The notes under the pieces are model-generated. The model was not told the DNA's origin and ran no database searches. It worked only from the letters and a program-made list of their open reading frames with translations. The translations under genes and the position numbers were made by a program. Below, piece by piece: positions 23,991 through 34,868 of a DNA stretch of 64,000 nucleotides; position 1 is the first letter of the stretch, and every line of letters starts with the position of its first letter. The DNA comes from Henricia sp. BOLD:AAB3569 (Eukaryota > Echinodermata > Asteroidea > Spinulosida > Echinasteridae), in NCBI GenBank assembly GCA_037783545.1, contig JBBELK010000309.1:283761-347760 (forward strand), given 5' to 3'.

Positions 23991-24780
23991 AGGAGTACTG
24001 TCAGAAGATGATAAAATTGTCTCATTTTGTACATTAGAGTTTGTTTTAAATGATAACATTGGTCATTTCTGTCATATGACGAATACATCTTTTTAAAAAT
24101 TGAAATAAAAAGGACTTCTGGGCGCCGCCATGACACTAAAAGCGAACCTCTGTGCCAGCCGTTCTCCACCATCTACCGCTAGCGGGCGCTTTTCATCGTG
24201 ACGCAGCGCGGCTGCCTGAGCTAGCTAGCTAGCTGCATACAGCTACAGGGTACCATACCCACGCACGCCGCGCTGCAATTTTCCCGACTCGCTCTTCTTC
24301 GGCGTTGGTTTTGTCAACATATGTTTTGATATTTTGATGGTGGTTTTGTAGTTCTTCTTCTGTAAACTCCGGTTCGAACATGAACCCTTCAATGTTTTCT
24401 GTGTCCTGAAATTGCATCATTTTTCAGCTGTTTGCCGGCCGCGCTCGTTTGGGAAATTTCGTGGTCGATCACATGGTACGTACACACGACACAACGTTCG
24501 TTCGGCCGGAAAAGCTTCGCTGCCAGAGGGCCGTGCAAAGTACCAGCGATACAAACGCAGCCGGCGTGACGTCATGTCCTTCGGGGTATTGGAGCGCGAA
24601 AACGGGGCTTGAATAAAAACATGGCGCGGCCCATTCACAACAAAACGGGGTAATTTTGCCCCCTTTTCCTGGTTTTACTTATAAACCATGTGGAAACATG
24701 CCAAATGAAAATCAGTACACTAACAAGTCACTACTGGGGGTTGTTTCAAAGCCATCTTTGTCTTTAATGACAGTACTCCT
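23991..24780. mobile_element. 790-bp TTAA-flanked element carrying a gene fragment
   Basis: TTAA lies on both sides (23,987-23,990 and 24,781-24,784). The ends AGGAGTACTGTCA and TGACAGTACTCCT are perfect inverses of 13 bp. It interrupts the element at 23,801-24,823, so it arrived later. Inside, on the minus strand, are a CpG-rich stretch (24,421-24,640) and a first-exon-like frame with a P2X7-like motif (24,259-24,420). TTAA targets are typical of piggyBac-type transposons; that assignment is inference because the ends do not match a family I can name. Confidence 0.75.
24259..24420 (-). pseudogene. P2X7-like domain first exon inside a transposon
   Basis: The minus-strand frame starts with ATG ATG at 24,415-24,420 and runs 54 codons to a Trp followed by the donor-like GTATGG (24,258 downward). 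Residues 11-22 read EGFMFEPEFTEE; residues 23-54 are acidic, then basic, ending in RRAW. From memory, many invertebrate proteins described as P2X purinoceptor 7-like begin with such a FEPE-(F/Y)-TEEE block and continue W-C-x-C-x-x-C, a zinc-binding Cys cluster. Here the frame stops exactly at the Trp before that cluster, as if one exon had been captured. No further exon lies inside the element, so I treat it as a gene fragment. CpG-rich DNA upstream could be its promoter. Confidence 0.5.
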
Positions 24781-26589
24781 TTAAGCAAATTTGTTTGCTT
24801 AACTGCTTTATGAAATTGGCCCCTGGACAGTTGGAACCACTTCTATGTTCCATTTGAGTAAGTTTTTGTTTTGGTCAAATGGTTGATTAAAATGTGGAGA
24901 CATTGCAAATCCTGTATACTTTGCCTTTAACAAAAGGTAGCACGTGGTGAGGTATATGGAACCGTACAAACGTTTCTTTGTTGCAGGCTCCAAGTTTGGG
25001 TCAAAGCCAGCACATTGATATTCCACTGTGATTAAGCGCACATTTTATACAGGCACTTGATGCAGGATCGAAATGGACAAGAAGTGTTGCGCCATAACAA
25101 ATAATTTGCATGCACACGAGCCAAACGGCAGTTTAAATACTTGGTTGTTCTTTTGTTTGTTTGTTTATATAATAATAAATGAGTTGCACTTGTTTAATGA
25201 TGTCTTTTGTTTTTTTAGTATACATGTACTTCATCTTTAAGAAAAACATTCAGTCTCAACTGCCAGTTCCTTCCATTACAAAAGCAGACAAATTAATTTT
25301 TAAGTATAAAACTGTTGCAAACTGCTAAATTTTTGTACAAAATTAAAGACCATTCCCGCCTTAAGCTCATCAACCTCAATTCAGCGGCAATGAAACTTCC
25401 TCAGCTACAAACCTACTACATGTACATGTACATGTAGCAAGAGTCACCTTTAAAGGCAAAACTTAAAAGCTGTGAAACTATCCTGGTAAACACACTCCCT
25501 GCCCCAGCATGAATATTACATGAATCCAAGTTTAATAGATGGTTAGGCCAACCTGGTCAATGAAATATTGACAAGGATGGGTCCATGGGGGGCTATGGGG
25601 TGGAACCAATCGGTCTAAGTGATTGCTGATGAAGGGTTTGATGTGCAGTGGGATATCTCCTTGGGTCATTATGAAAAATACAAGCAAATGTGCATTTGTA
25701 CCAGGACAATGTTGACCATTGCATTTTAGGCACAGTCAAGGGAGCCGCTTGTATTGTGACTTGTACTGGTACATCATCCATATATTCATACGATTTTAAA
25801 AACAAAATGCAAGTTATACTCTGACTGAAAGATCGAGGAGGCTGAGAGATGCACATTGTGTTGTGTATGAACACCTCTTGGAACAAGACTGACTGACTGA
25901 CTGCACCAGCCTCTGTAAGAGCCACTAAGGCAGGGTGTGCCACTCTGCCTGAAGTGCCCCCTGAGCTCCTGCACCTCTACATCATGTAAAGCTGATTTTG
26001 AGACGTGGGGCTGCTAAGATCAACACATCCCAAGCAGGTTTAATCAGGATATAAGAGAACTGAACTATTTCTGAGTGCACTTTTAAAACTACAGGATTAA
26101 AACTACAGGATTCTCCCAAACACAGGAAATGTCGCATTTCATTTCTATAGGAATCTCTTTGTTCAAACAGGTCCACTTGTACCTAGACAAAATCACTGAA
26201 GCAAAACAGTCTTGAAATTAAGAAATTTTTTTTTTTTTTTTGGGAGTATGGATTTTAGGTAAAACTTTCATATTTAGTTTATAAAAAACATCAACAGTGG
26301 AAAAGAAAAATGTCCAGAAGGGGTACATATGTACAATGTACAAGTCTCACATTAAAAGAAAATTTTAAAAGTCAACATTTGTGGGAAACTTTTTCACAAA
26401 TGGTTTATGGCTAATTCCTTAAATTAAGGGTCCAAAAGTGTGACATGTGATCAAAATTTCAAAATTACATTTTATTTATTGTAAGTGTACCATTCGGTAA
26501 AGCAAACATCACAGATCACTGTTTTGAAAACAGTGATGGGAAGCATCGCATCAATTTGTAGATATTGCAGCTTGAACACAGAATCATCA

Positions 26590-27165
26590 TGCAACTTGTC
26601 GCGCGTAACTGGGACACCAAAGCCACATCAAACTACACTGCCATAATATATTTCTTGAATGATATGGTATTCTTGTCATCATTTTTAAATCTACTCCGGG
26701 TCACATTTCAATAGTTAAAACCCCACAAACACTCAGTATTTCTAAGTTCAAAAAATAAACAACAGAAAGATAGCACTAACAAACAAAACATGTAAAAGTC
26801 ACATCGAGAACTAACTTGTTTTTATTACAACCAACACAACTTGTTTAAGCACCATTTCTTTTTATTTAATACTCCCCCTCATTGTGTTCTGTTAGAATGT
26901 AAAGCAAAACAGTGGTCACCTAGCACAGTTTTTGTCATACCTTGGCCTTTTTGTAGCATGTCGCGCATAACTAGGACACCCAAAAAAATTGGTATCCATG
27001 TTACGCGCGACAGTAATACATTGTAATCAGAATAAGACCAACAGAACATTTCTAGAACCCAAACTTAGTAATACATCCATAAATTTATACAATTTACTGC
27101 AAAATACATGTAATTTCCCTCAAAACATTTCAACTGAGACTTCACTACGGCGCGGGTAACTGGGA
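26590..27165. repeat. Scattered GTAACTGGGACAC motif cluster
   Basis: The words TCGCGCGTAACTGGGACACC (26,599), TCGCGCATAACTAGGACACC (26,961) and CGCGGGTAACTGGGACACT (27,151), plus the inverse ATGTTACGCGCGACA (26,998), stand in otherwise AT-rich DNA. Relatives are at 30,078 (GTAACTAGTGGGACACC) and 29,880-29,905. Spacing is irregular, so this is not a simple satellite. Confidence 0.45.
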
Positions 27166-28795
27166 CACTAAAACGTATCAACGGTGACTTTTTCTGGTAT
27201 AAATTTAACTGCTCATTTTTTAAACAAGAAATGTTTGCTCTTTCTGAAAAGTCCATTAACAAATAAAAGTATAATGTCTTCCCTAGCATGCCTAGAGTCA
27301 TGAGAATTTAACCTGCTCTTGCACTTTTAGTTACACTCTAGGTACAATTTGCAGATCAGACTACTGCTGTCTCCGTCAAATGTCAGAATGACCGATGTTT
27401 TTAAGCAAGACTTGGACCCTATTGCAGCGCAGTTAAATGTTTTTTTGTTTTCTCGACTGTAAGTAGCCTCAACACAGCCATAGTATTTATTACAGTTAAA
27501 TACATCACAAACTTAATCACTAAGAATTTTCTTTCTTAATAAGCCAGTTCGGAGTCTCGACTGCGCATGCGTCTTCCGACTTTGACGACCGATGGTTTGA
27601 GATAAACAAAGGCGCACCCTGTCCGTATGCAATGTGTTTATCTCAAATGACCTTTGACACAATCTCATAATTCCTTGCGCGCGCGAGATTCCGAACTTAA
27701 AAATTGCTGTCAAATTTCGTGGACTATTTACTGCCTTAGAATTTCTTTTTCTGCAAATGGCTGATCATTGACTACTTTTATGTATTTGATCTATTTCAGA
27801 CTGATATTACCAGAAACAGAAGCACAAATGGAGTCAATGTCCTCAGTAGAAAAAATATACTGGATGGATCGCCGATTGATAACTACTTCTGGAGGATGAA
27901 GTTTGCACAGGACATCTTCCGCTGTAAAGAATTAAGCAAAGTTAACATTATCACAAATGAACAATATGTTTTATCGAACAATAATTCAGACGATAGTCAC
28001 TGCACATACTTAAAAACTGAGTCTCGTCAATGCATGACGAGCTAATTCGTGCCACGAAATTTACCACGCTCCATACCATGTAAGAACCCCTACACCAGTA
28101 GATGCTAATTTTAATTGTACGAAAAGATAACGGAATAAAAATGTGTAATATCGCCCCCGACCTGCATACAAAACCTATGTAGGGAAAGTTTACTAATCAT
28201 GAACACTCGCATGACATGCACTAAATATACTGGTCAACTCTGCAATTTTTTTCCCCCTTTTAATATAGTGAAATCTTGGGTTGGGAAGTTGATCAGGAAT
28301 TTTATTCTTTAAAATTACTCATCTACATTTATGTGTACATGTAGCATTGGAATGCACAGATTTGATAGAAAAAACAATTTCCACCAGTGGGTAAAAAATC
28401 AGATTTGGTAAGGAAACACAAAAAGTTTTAGCCTGACGCATACATTTTGCACGTAAAGGCATGAAGCCATGGTAACTTCCAAATTCTATAAAAAAAATTA
28501 AAAAAAATAAAAAAAAAATATACTGACTAATCCATTTTTAAAATAGGGGAGCATGCGTGTATCATGGCAAGTAATCTCGCTGAAAATGTTTTATTTTATT
28601 ATGACAACATTAAGTTCTCCCATTATATTATGTTTATTATCATATTTACATGTTTCAGTATTAAAAGTATTTGTGTTTGTTTGTGTGTGAAATTATTTTG
28701 TAATGCATTCCTTGAAGCACCCCTCTATCAAAAATGGAGCATACCTAATGGCGTCCCGCGTTGCGTGGGTCGTTAAAAATAATTCGCTTCCTGGT

Positions 28796-29135
28796 TCCGT
28801 CACTTCGCCCCAAACCAGCTATCCACCTGCCCGGCAAAATAAAACACGTGCGTGAGATTTATTTTATGATTTGACAAAGTTCATGTGAAATACAATGTTC
28901 CTATACACCACGTACAACTCCCCAAACCGATGCCAAACACAAATTTTTGCCGCTGTTTTTCTTTGATAACGAAGTAAGAACATACATGTTGCTGGTACAA
29001 CACGCACGACTTCAGCTGGCCGTACAGTACACGTACACGCACGGTACGTAGCCGCCACTGCACGGCGTGGCAACGGGAGTCGAGCCGCTGCGCGCTGCAC
29101 TGAACACGGTGTTTGGGCGGGGCGAAGTGACTGTA
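28796..29135. mobile_element. Inverted pair with GTCACTTCGCCCC ends
   Basis: CCGTCACTTCGCCCCAAAC at 28,797 is mirrored by GTTTGGGCGGGGCGAAGTGA at 29,112. The 300 bp between is CpG-rich with open minus-strand frames that show no motif. It fits the CACTTCGCCCC family seen at 33.5-34.3 kb. Confidence 0.5.
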
Positions 29136-30645
29136 CGAGACCAACATAAAAATACACCCTTGCTTTCCGACAGACTTGAAAAAATGAACTTCTTTATTTT
29201 CCATTTATGTATTACTAAACCACCAAAATGATTAGATATGGCGATGAAAAAACACGCATTCTTCGGCAATTTGTCTCGCGTATCTATGGCCGTACGTAAC
29301 GAAGGACGCAAAACTTGTACGTCGGCCATTTTATTCACAAATTAGGTCTAAACTACGGCAAAAATCCAATTAACTGACGTTTTTAAACTAAATTTAATGA
29401 GATAACAAATACTACCGAACCTATAGAACCAGGGAAAGCGATATTTATGCTCCAATTCCACCAAAAGAATCGACCCAAGTCCCACGCAACGCCGGACACG
29501 AAAGAGGCGTGGTATCCAAACGGAACCAAACAAATGTGAACCGCATGGACAGCTCCAATACATCGCACCAAAAACATTTTTTTAGTCCTAATAACTGCAT
29601 TTTTTAACGAAATATCACACCAAAAAATAACAAGAAATATGAAGCACTTACCTGAGGTTCAGCCGACGATTTCTTGTGACCGACGTAACAAAAATGACCC
29701 ACGCAACTACGACTTCAAAAAGGACACGAAGAACTTTCTCCACTCGCTGCACATAAACAATGGCGTGTTCCGAAGCCAAGGTCCTTTCCATGCAACATAC
29801 GGGTACTTCTTGTCATGTGACTTCATTCATTGCCAACTAAAGCCTTTTTTATGCAAATTACAAATCGTCAAAGAAGACCAACGCAACGCTAGGCGTGGGA
29901 CACTAAAAATGTGCTAATTGCAAACAAAACTTTCTCTAAACGTTCGGCGTGCAATTATGTGAACCAAACCAGTGATTTTGGGGAAGGTACGAAGTGTTTC
30001 ATTAGATGAATAATGTCCAAACAACCTCAAATAAACATAAGGCCATTTGTGGGGACAGAGAAAATGGGGAAACCGTACGTAACTAGTGGGACACCAATGC
30101 GTTGCGTGGGCAAAGCAATTTTTCATGGGCTGGCGTTCTTAAATGGGGAAACTGTTAATATTGGGAATTGAAGTATAATGGCCATTCAAACCTATATTTT
30201 CATTACAAAACAAACTCAGTTAAATGGGATAACGTGGTTCTGCTCAACAAGATGTTTTTAATGGATGTCTTGCAGTGTCACATGCTGAGTTAAAAAACAC
30301 CTGGGACACGAAGAGATTTATTCAGCAAGAACTTAAAAACTGGTGGATTATTTAAAGTCTTGATTGTGTCAGGAAAAATCCTTCATTATGACACAAATAA
30401 AATGTCTTCTATTTTGGAAAATTTACTTCAGCATTTATCCAAAATATGACTTTGAACATGGTTAGCAGTGCAAACCCTATTGGACCCCTCATTACAGGAA
30501 TTAGCCTTATGCTGTATTCAGTTTTGCTCCATCGCAAACTTCTCAATAAACCTGTCAATGAAAATGCCTGTTTACTGTTCAGGGTACAAAATTGCTAGTT
30601 TTAACTTTTATTACATGATCTATGAAGTAAATAACAATTATCAAA

Positions 30646-30962
30646 AGGAGCTTGTTCGGATTTTCCAGAAAATGGATTTTGTTCCTCCCCAAAATACTAT
30701 CCATGGGAAGAACACAGGAAATTTGCAATCTCCAATTTGGATGTAAAAAAAGGTTACTGCACTGCTTTAATTACTGCACTGCTTTATAGAACCGGAAAGA
30801 TTAGTTTATAAAATGTCTCTGATTTGTTTACGATATCTTTGGAAATATATATGGATTGCGAGCGCGAAATTTCAGAATGGTAATGAAACAAAATATGACA
30901 AATGATATGATATCAAAATGGAAAAAAAAAGGAGGGTTCAAAAATGTGATCTGGACACACTC
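30646..30962 (-). mobile_element. TTAA-type element, inverse copy
   Basis: It begins AGGAGCTTGTTC and ends AATGTGATCTGGACACACTC, the inverse of 18,776-19,145. It contains a local duplication of TTACTGCACTGCTTTA (two copies at 30,752-30,786). The flanks (TCAA, TATA) are not TTAA, so the target was altered or the ends are slightly eroded. Confidence 0.65.
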
Positions 30963-30966
30963 CTAT

Positions 30967-31784
30967 AGGCCTTTCCCCAAGGTCCAAATCTCAGGGGTTG
31001 CCTCGGGGCGATGCAGGGGTGAAAGGGGTGAAAATAAAACTCGTTTCCCACTTGATATTCTCACTCCAGCGCCACCCCCGAGATTGCTCTTTTCCCAGGG
31101 CAAGTTCAACCCTGCTTGGAACCAGGGTTGAAAATTTTTGCCCCGGGGCGAGACGCATTCCCCGGGGCGAAAACGGTAGTGTGAAACAGCGCGGGGTGAG
31201 TTCGCCCCGGGGCGAGCAATGGCGAAGGTCACTTGAAATCACGCTAAGTTCGATTTGCGTAAAGACCATAACAAAAGCGCAACATGAACGGACATCTTTT
31301 TAATTACATGTATATATACATGCTACAGTACACACGCTGGCAAAACGTTTTCAACACGTGCGATTCTGATATTTCATGTCTTTGGAGTTCCATTGCCCAG
31401 AATAAATATCACTTTTATCAGCTTATACATCAGCTAAGTCGCAGAAAAATAAGTCAGCTGAAATGCAAATCTGGGGGATGAGGTACATGTAATTCGGAAC
31501 TTAATTGCCATTGGGACGACAAAATACAAAAGCAACTAAAACTGGACATAATTAATGACGAGAAATTCTACTTGATAGGCGCCCCCCGGGACCGACTTGC
31601 TCAAGTGGGAGACGAGGGTGCTGATCCTTGGGGCGAGCTCCACCTGGTGCGAAATATGTGTGGTTTAAGAAAGACAAGTGTGAAAAGATGCGGGGTGGAA
31701 CTTGGGGGTTAAAAATCACGCATTACCCCGGGGCGGCCCGGGGCGAGTCGGCCTTGGGTTTGACGTTCTAGTGGGAAAAGGCCT
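30967..31784. mobile_element. 818-bp element with AGGCCTTTTCCCACTA-type ends
   Basis: TAT lies on both sides. The left end is AGGCCTTTCCCCAAGGTCC; the right end inverse is AGGCCTTTTCCCACTAGAAC. The interior is rich in CCCCGGGGCGAG words, some in inverted pairs (31,140-31,215 against 31,590-31,745). Open frames on both strands here reflect the GC-rich repeats, not a gene. Confidence 0.65.
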
Positions 31785-31985
31785 TATAACATGTACATGT
31801 ACATGTATAAGGGTACATGTAGGAAAGTCAGTGCAAACTACATGTACTTGTTCTGGCCTTATAAAATGTCCATATTAAGGGTGTCAGGGAAAAACAGTTC
31901 TAGTTTGATACTCAGACATTTAGCTGGCTGCCTGCTGTCCTGACACTGAACAGTCGGCTGTGGCCAAATTATAGGCCTACATGTA

Positions 31986-32178
31986 TGGGGTGTTATGGCC
32001 GAGCGGTCTAGTGCGTCGAACTTAAGTTCCTGTGCTAGTACTAGAATGTAGGTTCGATTCCTGGCCATGACAGGTTGTGGCACCTGTGCCCTTGAGCAAG
32101 GCACTCAACCACACTTGCTCCCATTCCTGTAATTGGCGGTCCCTCCGCTGTTGGATGTGGTATATAAATAAATAAATG
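31986..32178 (+). mobile_element. tRNA-derived SINE with variable-arm head
   Basis: The head TGGCCGAGCGGTCTAGTGCG (box A, Leu/Ser-like) runs through a long variable region to GGTTCGATTCCTGGCCA (box B). The body has GCCCTTGAGCAAGGCACTC and the tail is (TAAA)-like (32,163-32,177). The body matches the SINEs at 286-488, 34,590-34,868 and 56,893-57,140, and the intact head and tail make this the best-preserved copy. Confidence 0.8.
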
Positions 32179-32740
32179 TACATGTACCTGTATGATACGT
32201 ACGTATGCTATAAATTCGGGACAGGTGGTTTTAGTATGACAAGTTAATCCATTAAAATCAGCCAATGGTCTGTTTGACAGATGAGTTAGAATAATATCTT
32301 TGACTATGCATCCATTAATACAAATATCTGACACTGAGATAGTTTAATCAGTAATACACCTGTATAGGTTTCACACTACTCTCGACTTACCGGGATAATT
32401 AGTTACCCGGGTAGTTCTTCATACTCGGGTAGAAACTAACCCGGAGAATCGGTTTCACACTTTAGTGCGTACCCTGGTAATTTGTGATCTGCATTCACAC
32501 TATACGAACGGCAACCCAGAGAATATGCATCACTAACCTCTCCACTCCCACGAACCATTGCGCCCACAACAGCTCAAAATGGTGCCTGAAACATTTGATC
32601 TCTACTTCTGAATCTTCGAAGTCAACAAAGAAAGCATGTACCATTTACCGACACGAGTTAATACAGATCACTAAAGATAGACATCTTCCATTAGGTACAC
32701 GTAAAGAGAAACATGGTGTCTGAGTTGTCTTTATAATAGG

Positions 32741-32973
32741 GAGGTTTAGATGCACATAAAATGCAAACGTGAACGCGAAATGCTTTGAGCACTTGGTCGT
32801 ACGTTACTTTGAGGAAATTTTAGAACAGACGAAATCAAAACTCCACAAATGTGACTTTCGTTGCAAGATTACTCTTTTGCTGTGACAAAAATTCGAACCT
32901 GAGTTTTATGTGACCAGTGCTCAAGCCATTTCGCATGATTCACGTTTGCATTTTGCGTGCATCTAAACATCTC
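32741..32973. mobile_element. 233-bp hairpin MITE
   Basis: GAGGTTTAGATGCACATAAA and the following ATGCAAACGTGAACGCGAAA at the left are mirrored by TTTCGCATGATTCACGTTTG and GCATCTAAACATCTC at the right. The arms are about 45 bp and diverged at a few positions. Nested in 32,367-34,446. No frame. Confidence 0.75.
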
Positions 32974-33059
32974 TAATATCTCTAAATGAATTACCTCACT
33001 TTATAATGAATTGCGTCATTTGATAAAATTCAACCAATGTACTTGGATTGAAGAAAACC

Positions 33060-33385
33060 CGGACGTATTCACACTACTGCAGGTAACCCGGAGAATTGTC
33101 ACAAGGCCGCCGTTAACCCCGAGAATGGTGGGTTAACCCACCTCGGGGTTTCAGACTATGCTGTTACCCGGGTTATCTCGGGGTTAACGAAAAATTTAAC
33201 CCCGAGATTACCCAGGTAATTCGGAGCGTTCAGACTACACTTCTCGGGGTTAGCAATTGTCCAGGTTAACTGCCTCAACACCCCACTTAACCCGGGTAAT
33301 TTCTAACCCTGCTCGCGAGGTGGGTTAACCCACCTATCTCGGGGTTAACGGCGGCCTTGAGACGATTCTCCGGGTTAGCTTCATA
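33060..33385. repeat. AACCCCGAG/CTCGGGGTT block
   Basis: Two outer copies of AAGGCCGCCGTTAACCCC (33,099) and its inverse GGGGTTAACGGCGGCCTT (about 33,341) enclose repeated GGTTAACCCACCT and TTACCCGGG words. This is a hairpin-forming relative of 10,506-10,690, and it includes a TTCAGACTA variant of the TTCACACTA word. Confidence 0.6.
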
Positions 33386-33468
33386 AGTTTGAAAGCTCAA
33401 GGTTTTCTTCTACCCGGGTACAGCACATGCGTGCTGCTGCAAAAAAGACGTAATTCAGCTTTACGTTC

Positions 33469-33951
33469 ACTTCGCCCCATTGCCACTTCGCCCCATTGCC
33501 ACTTCGCCCCATTGCCACTTCGCCCCATTGCCACTTCGCCCCATTGCCACTTCGCCCCATTGCCACTTCGCCCCATTGCCACTTCTCCCTGCTGCCACTT
33601 CGCCCCATTGCCACTTCTCCCTGCTGCCACTTCGCCCCATTGCCACTTCGCCCCATTGCCACTTCGCCCCATTGCCACTTCGCCCCATTGCCACTTCGCC
33701 CCATTGCCACTTCGCCCCATTGCCACTTCGCCCCATTGCCACTTCGCCCCATTGCCACTTCTCCCTGCTGCCACTTCGCCCCATTGCCACTTCTCCCTGC
33801 TGCCACTTCGCCCCATTGCCACTTCGCCCCATTGCCACTTCGCCCCATTGCCACTTCTCCCTGCTGCCACTTCGCCCCATTGCCACTTCTCCCTGCTGCC
33901 ACTTCGCCCCATTGCCACTTCGCCCCATTGCCACTTCTCCCTGCTGCCACT
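33469..33951. repeat. 16-bp minisatellite with two unit types, 30 units
   Basis: Type A is CACTTCGCCCCATTGC and type B is CACTTCTCCCTGCTGC. By my reading the order is A7 BAB A8 BAB A3 BAB A2 B, that is 23 A and 7 B. Because 16 is not a multiple of 3 and neither unit contains a stop in any frame, all six frames are open here; the long frames on both strands are an artefact, not genes. It is the left arm of an inverted pair with 34,116-34,258. Confidence 0.9.
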
Positions 33952-34115
33952 TCAAAATGGCTTTTTTCATCGGCTAAAGTTTTAAAAGGAAAAAAATGAT
34001 GCCAATTTTGCAGGAAATAAAATATCTAATGTCTAAACAGTAAAAATGTACAGGTAAGCAAAATAATGGAAAAAGAAATACAGACATATCGCTTTCGTTT
34101 AGATCAAAATACCGG

Positions 34116-34258
34116 AGATGGGACGAAGTGGTCATGGGACAAAGTGGTAATGGGGCGAAGTGGTAATGGGGCGAATGGCGATGGGGGAAGTGGCAACAGG
34201 GCGAAGTGGCAACAGGGCGAAGTGGCAACAGGGCGAAGTAGCAACAGGGCGAAGTAAT
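34116..34258. repeat. Inverse 16-bp repeat arm
   Basis: About nine units of the GGGCGAAGTGGCAACA type, the reverse complement of the array at 33,469-33,951 and more diverged. The 165 bp between the arms (33,952-34,115) is AT-rich and non-coding. Together they form a foldback element with tandem-repeat arms. Confidence 0.8.
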
Positions 34259-34589
34259 TAATTATGAACTGGTACCTCGTCACAGTAGGTTTCTTTTTAT
34301 GTGTACTTATTCTCCGGGTTGCTGCTTGCATAGAAGCGGGTAAGTTGAATTGCGGGGTTAGTTTTGTAGTGTGAAACCGATTCTCCGGGTTAATTTCTAC
34401 CCGGGTACAGACAACTACCCGGGTAATTCAAGAGTAGTGTGAAACCCGTAAATGAGACAGATACACTTTTTATTTATTGGGTTTAATGGACTTCAATTCG
34501 CAGCCCATAGGCTAATAAATTGCATGAAACTTACAGACTGTGTGTTCCACCTGTACATTTAAACATCGAGATACATCTGGTGGCACCAT

Positions 34590-34868
34590 TGGCAGCCGGC
34601 GGTCAGAGACACCGGGTAGGCCTAATCCCCTTACTCTTTACGAAAGAATGCTCTGAGATCGTTTAAGTGCATTACACAACACACTGGACCATGCAATGGC
34701 TTACATGTACATCCCTTCTGAAGGATGGAGCATTTGTGGTTGAGTGCCTTGCTTAAGGGCACAGGTATCACGACCAGGTATGAAACCCGCAACAGCAAGT
34801 TAATGTTCACCGCTGTTTGGAATCAACGACCTACAATGTACGTTAAACCACTCGGCCACGGTACCCCA
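34590..34868 (-). mobile_element. tRNA-derived SINE, minus strand
   Basis: On the minus strand it has a head with CCGAGTGGTTTAACG, a decayed box B (GTTGCGGGTTTCATACC), GCCCTTAAGCAAGGCACTC, and the 3-prime words CAGAGCATTCTTTCGTAAAG and GGTGTCTCTGACC. It extends further at the 3-prime end than the copy at 286-488. A short poly-ATT stretch at 34,946-34,960 lies outside it. Confidence 0.7.

Larger units (their letters stand above)
23801..24823. mobile_element. GGGGCCAATTTCAT element split by a younger insertion
   Basis: The ends are GGGGCCAATTTCATCAAGCA and TGAAATTGGCCCC. The right half begins at 24,785 after the inserted element and its TTAA. Without the insertion the host element is about 230 bp. 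Related single ends are seen near 45,703 (AGGGGCCAAGTTCATGG) and 61,890 (GAAATTTGGCCCT). Confidence 0.7.
32367..34446. mobile_element. 2.1-kb element with GGTTTCACACTACTCT ends and nested inserts
   Basis: The left end GGTTTCACACTACTCT and right end AGAGTAGTGTGAAACC are perfect 16-bp inverses. Subterminal CCCGGGTA and ATTCTCCGGGTTA words are arranged in inverse order at both sides. Nested inside are a hairpin MITE (32,741-32,973), a GGTTAACCCACCTCG-rich block (33,060-33,385) and a tandem-repeat foldback (33,469-34,258). There is no transposase. Confidence 0.75.

Noticed and set aside
25593..25974. Overlapping minus-strand frames of 116 and 62 codons
   Set aside because: No motif, and the acceptor-like CTTTCAG near 25,826 has no matching donor or partner exon.
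29641..29800. First-exon-like minus-strand frame ending at a strong donor CAG|GTAAGT
   Set aside because: The translation is a low-complexity hydrophobic run with no motif, and its phase would put a stop in the nearest candidate exon at 27.8-27.9 kb. Not enough to call a gene.
30963..31303. Overlapping open frames on both strands near 31.0-31.3 kb
   Set aside because: They coincide with CCCCGGGGCGAG repeats inside a non-autonomous element; GC-rich repeats lack stops.
33381..33999. Long open frames of 165-198 codons on both strands
   Set aside because: They arise because a 16-bp unit without stops keeps every frame open. The predicted peptides are pure repeats and there are no splice or start signals.
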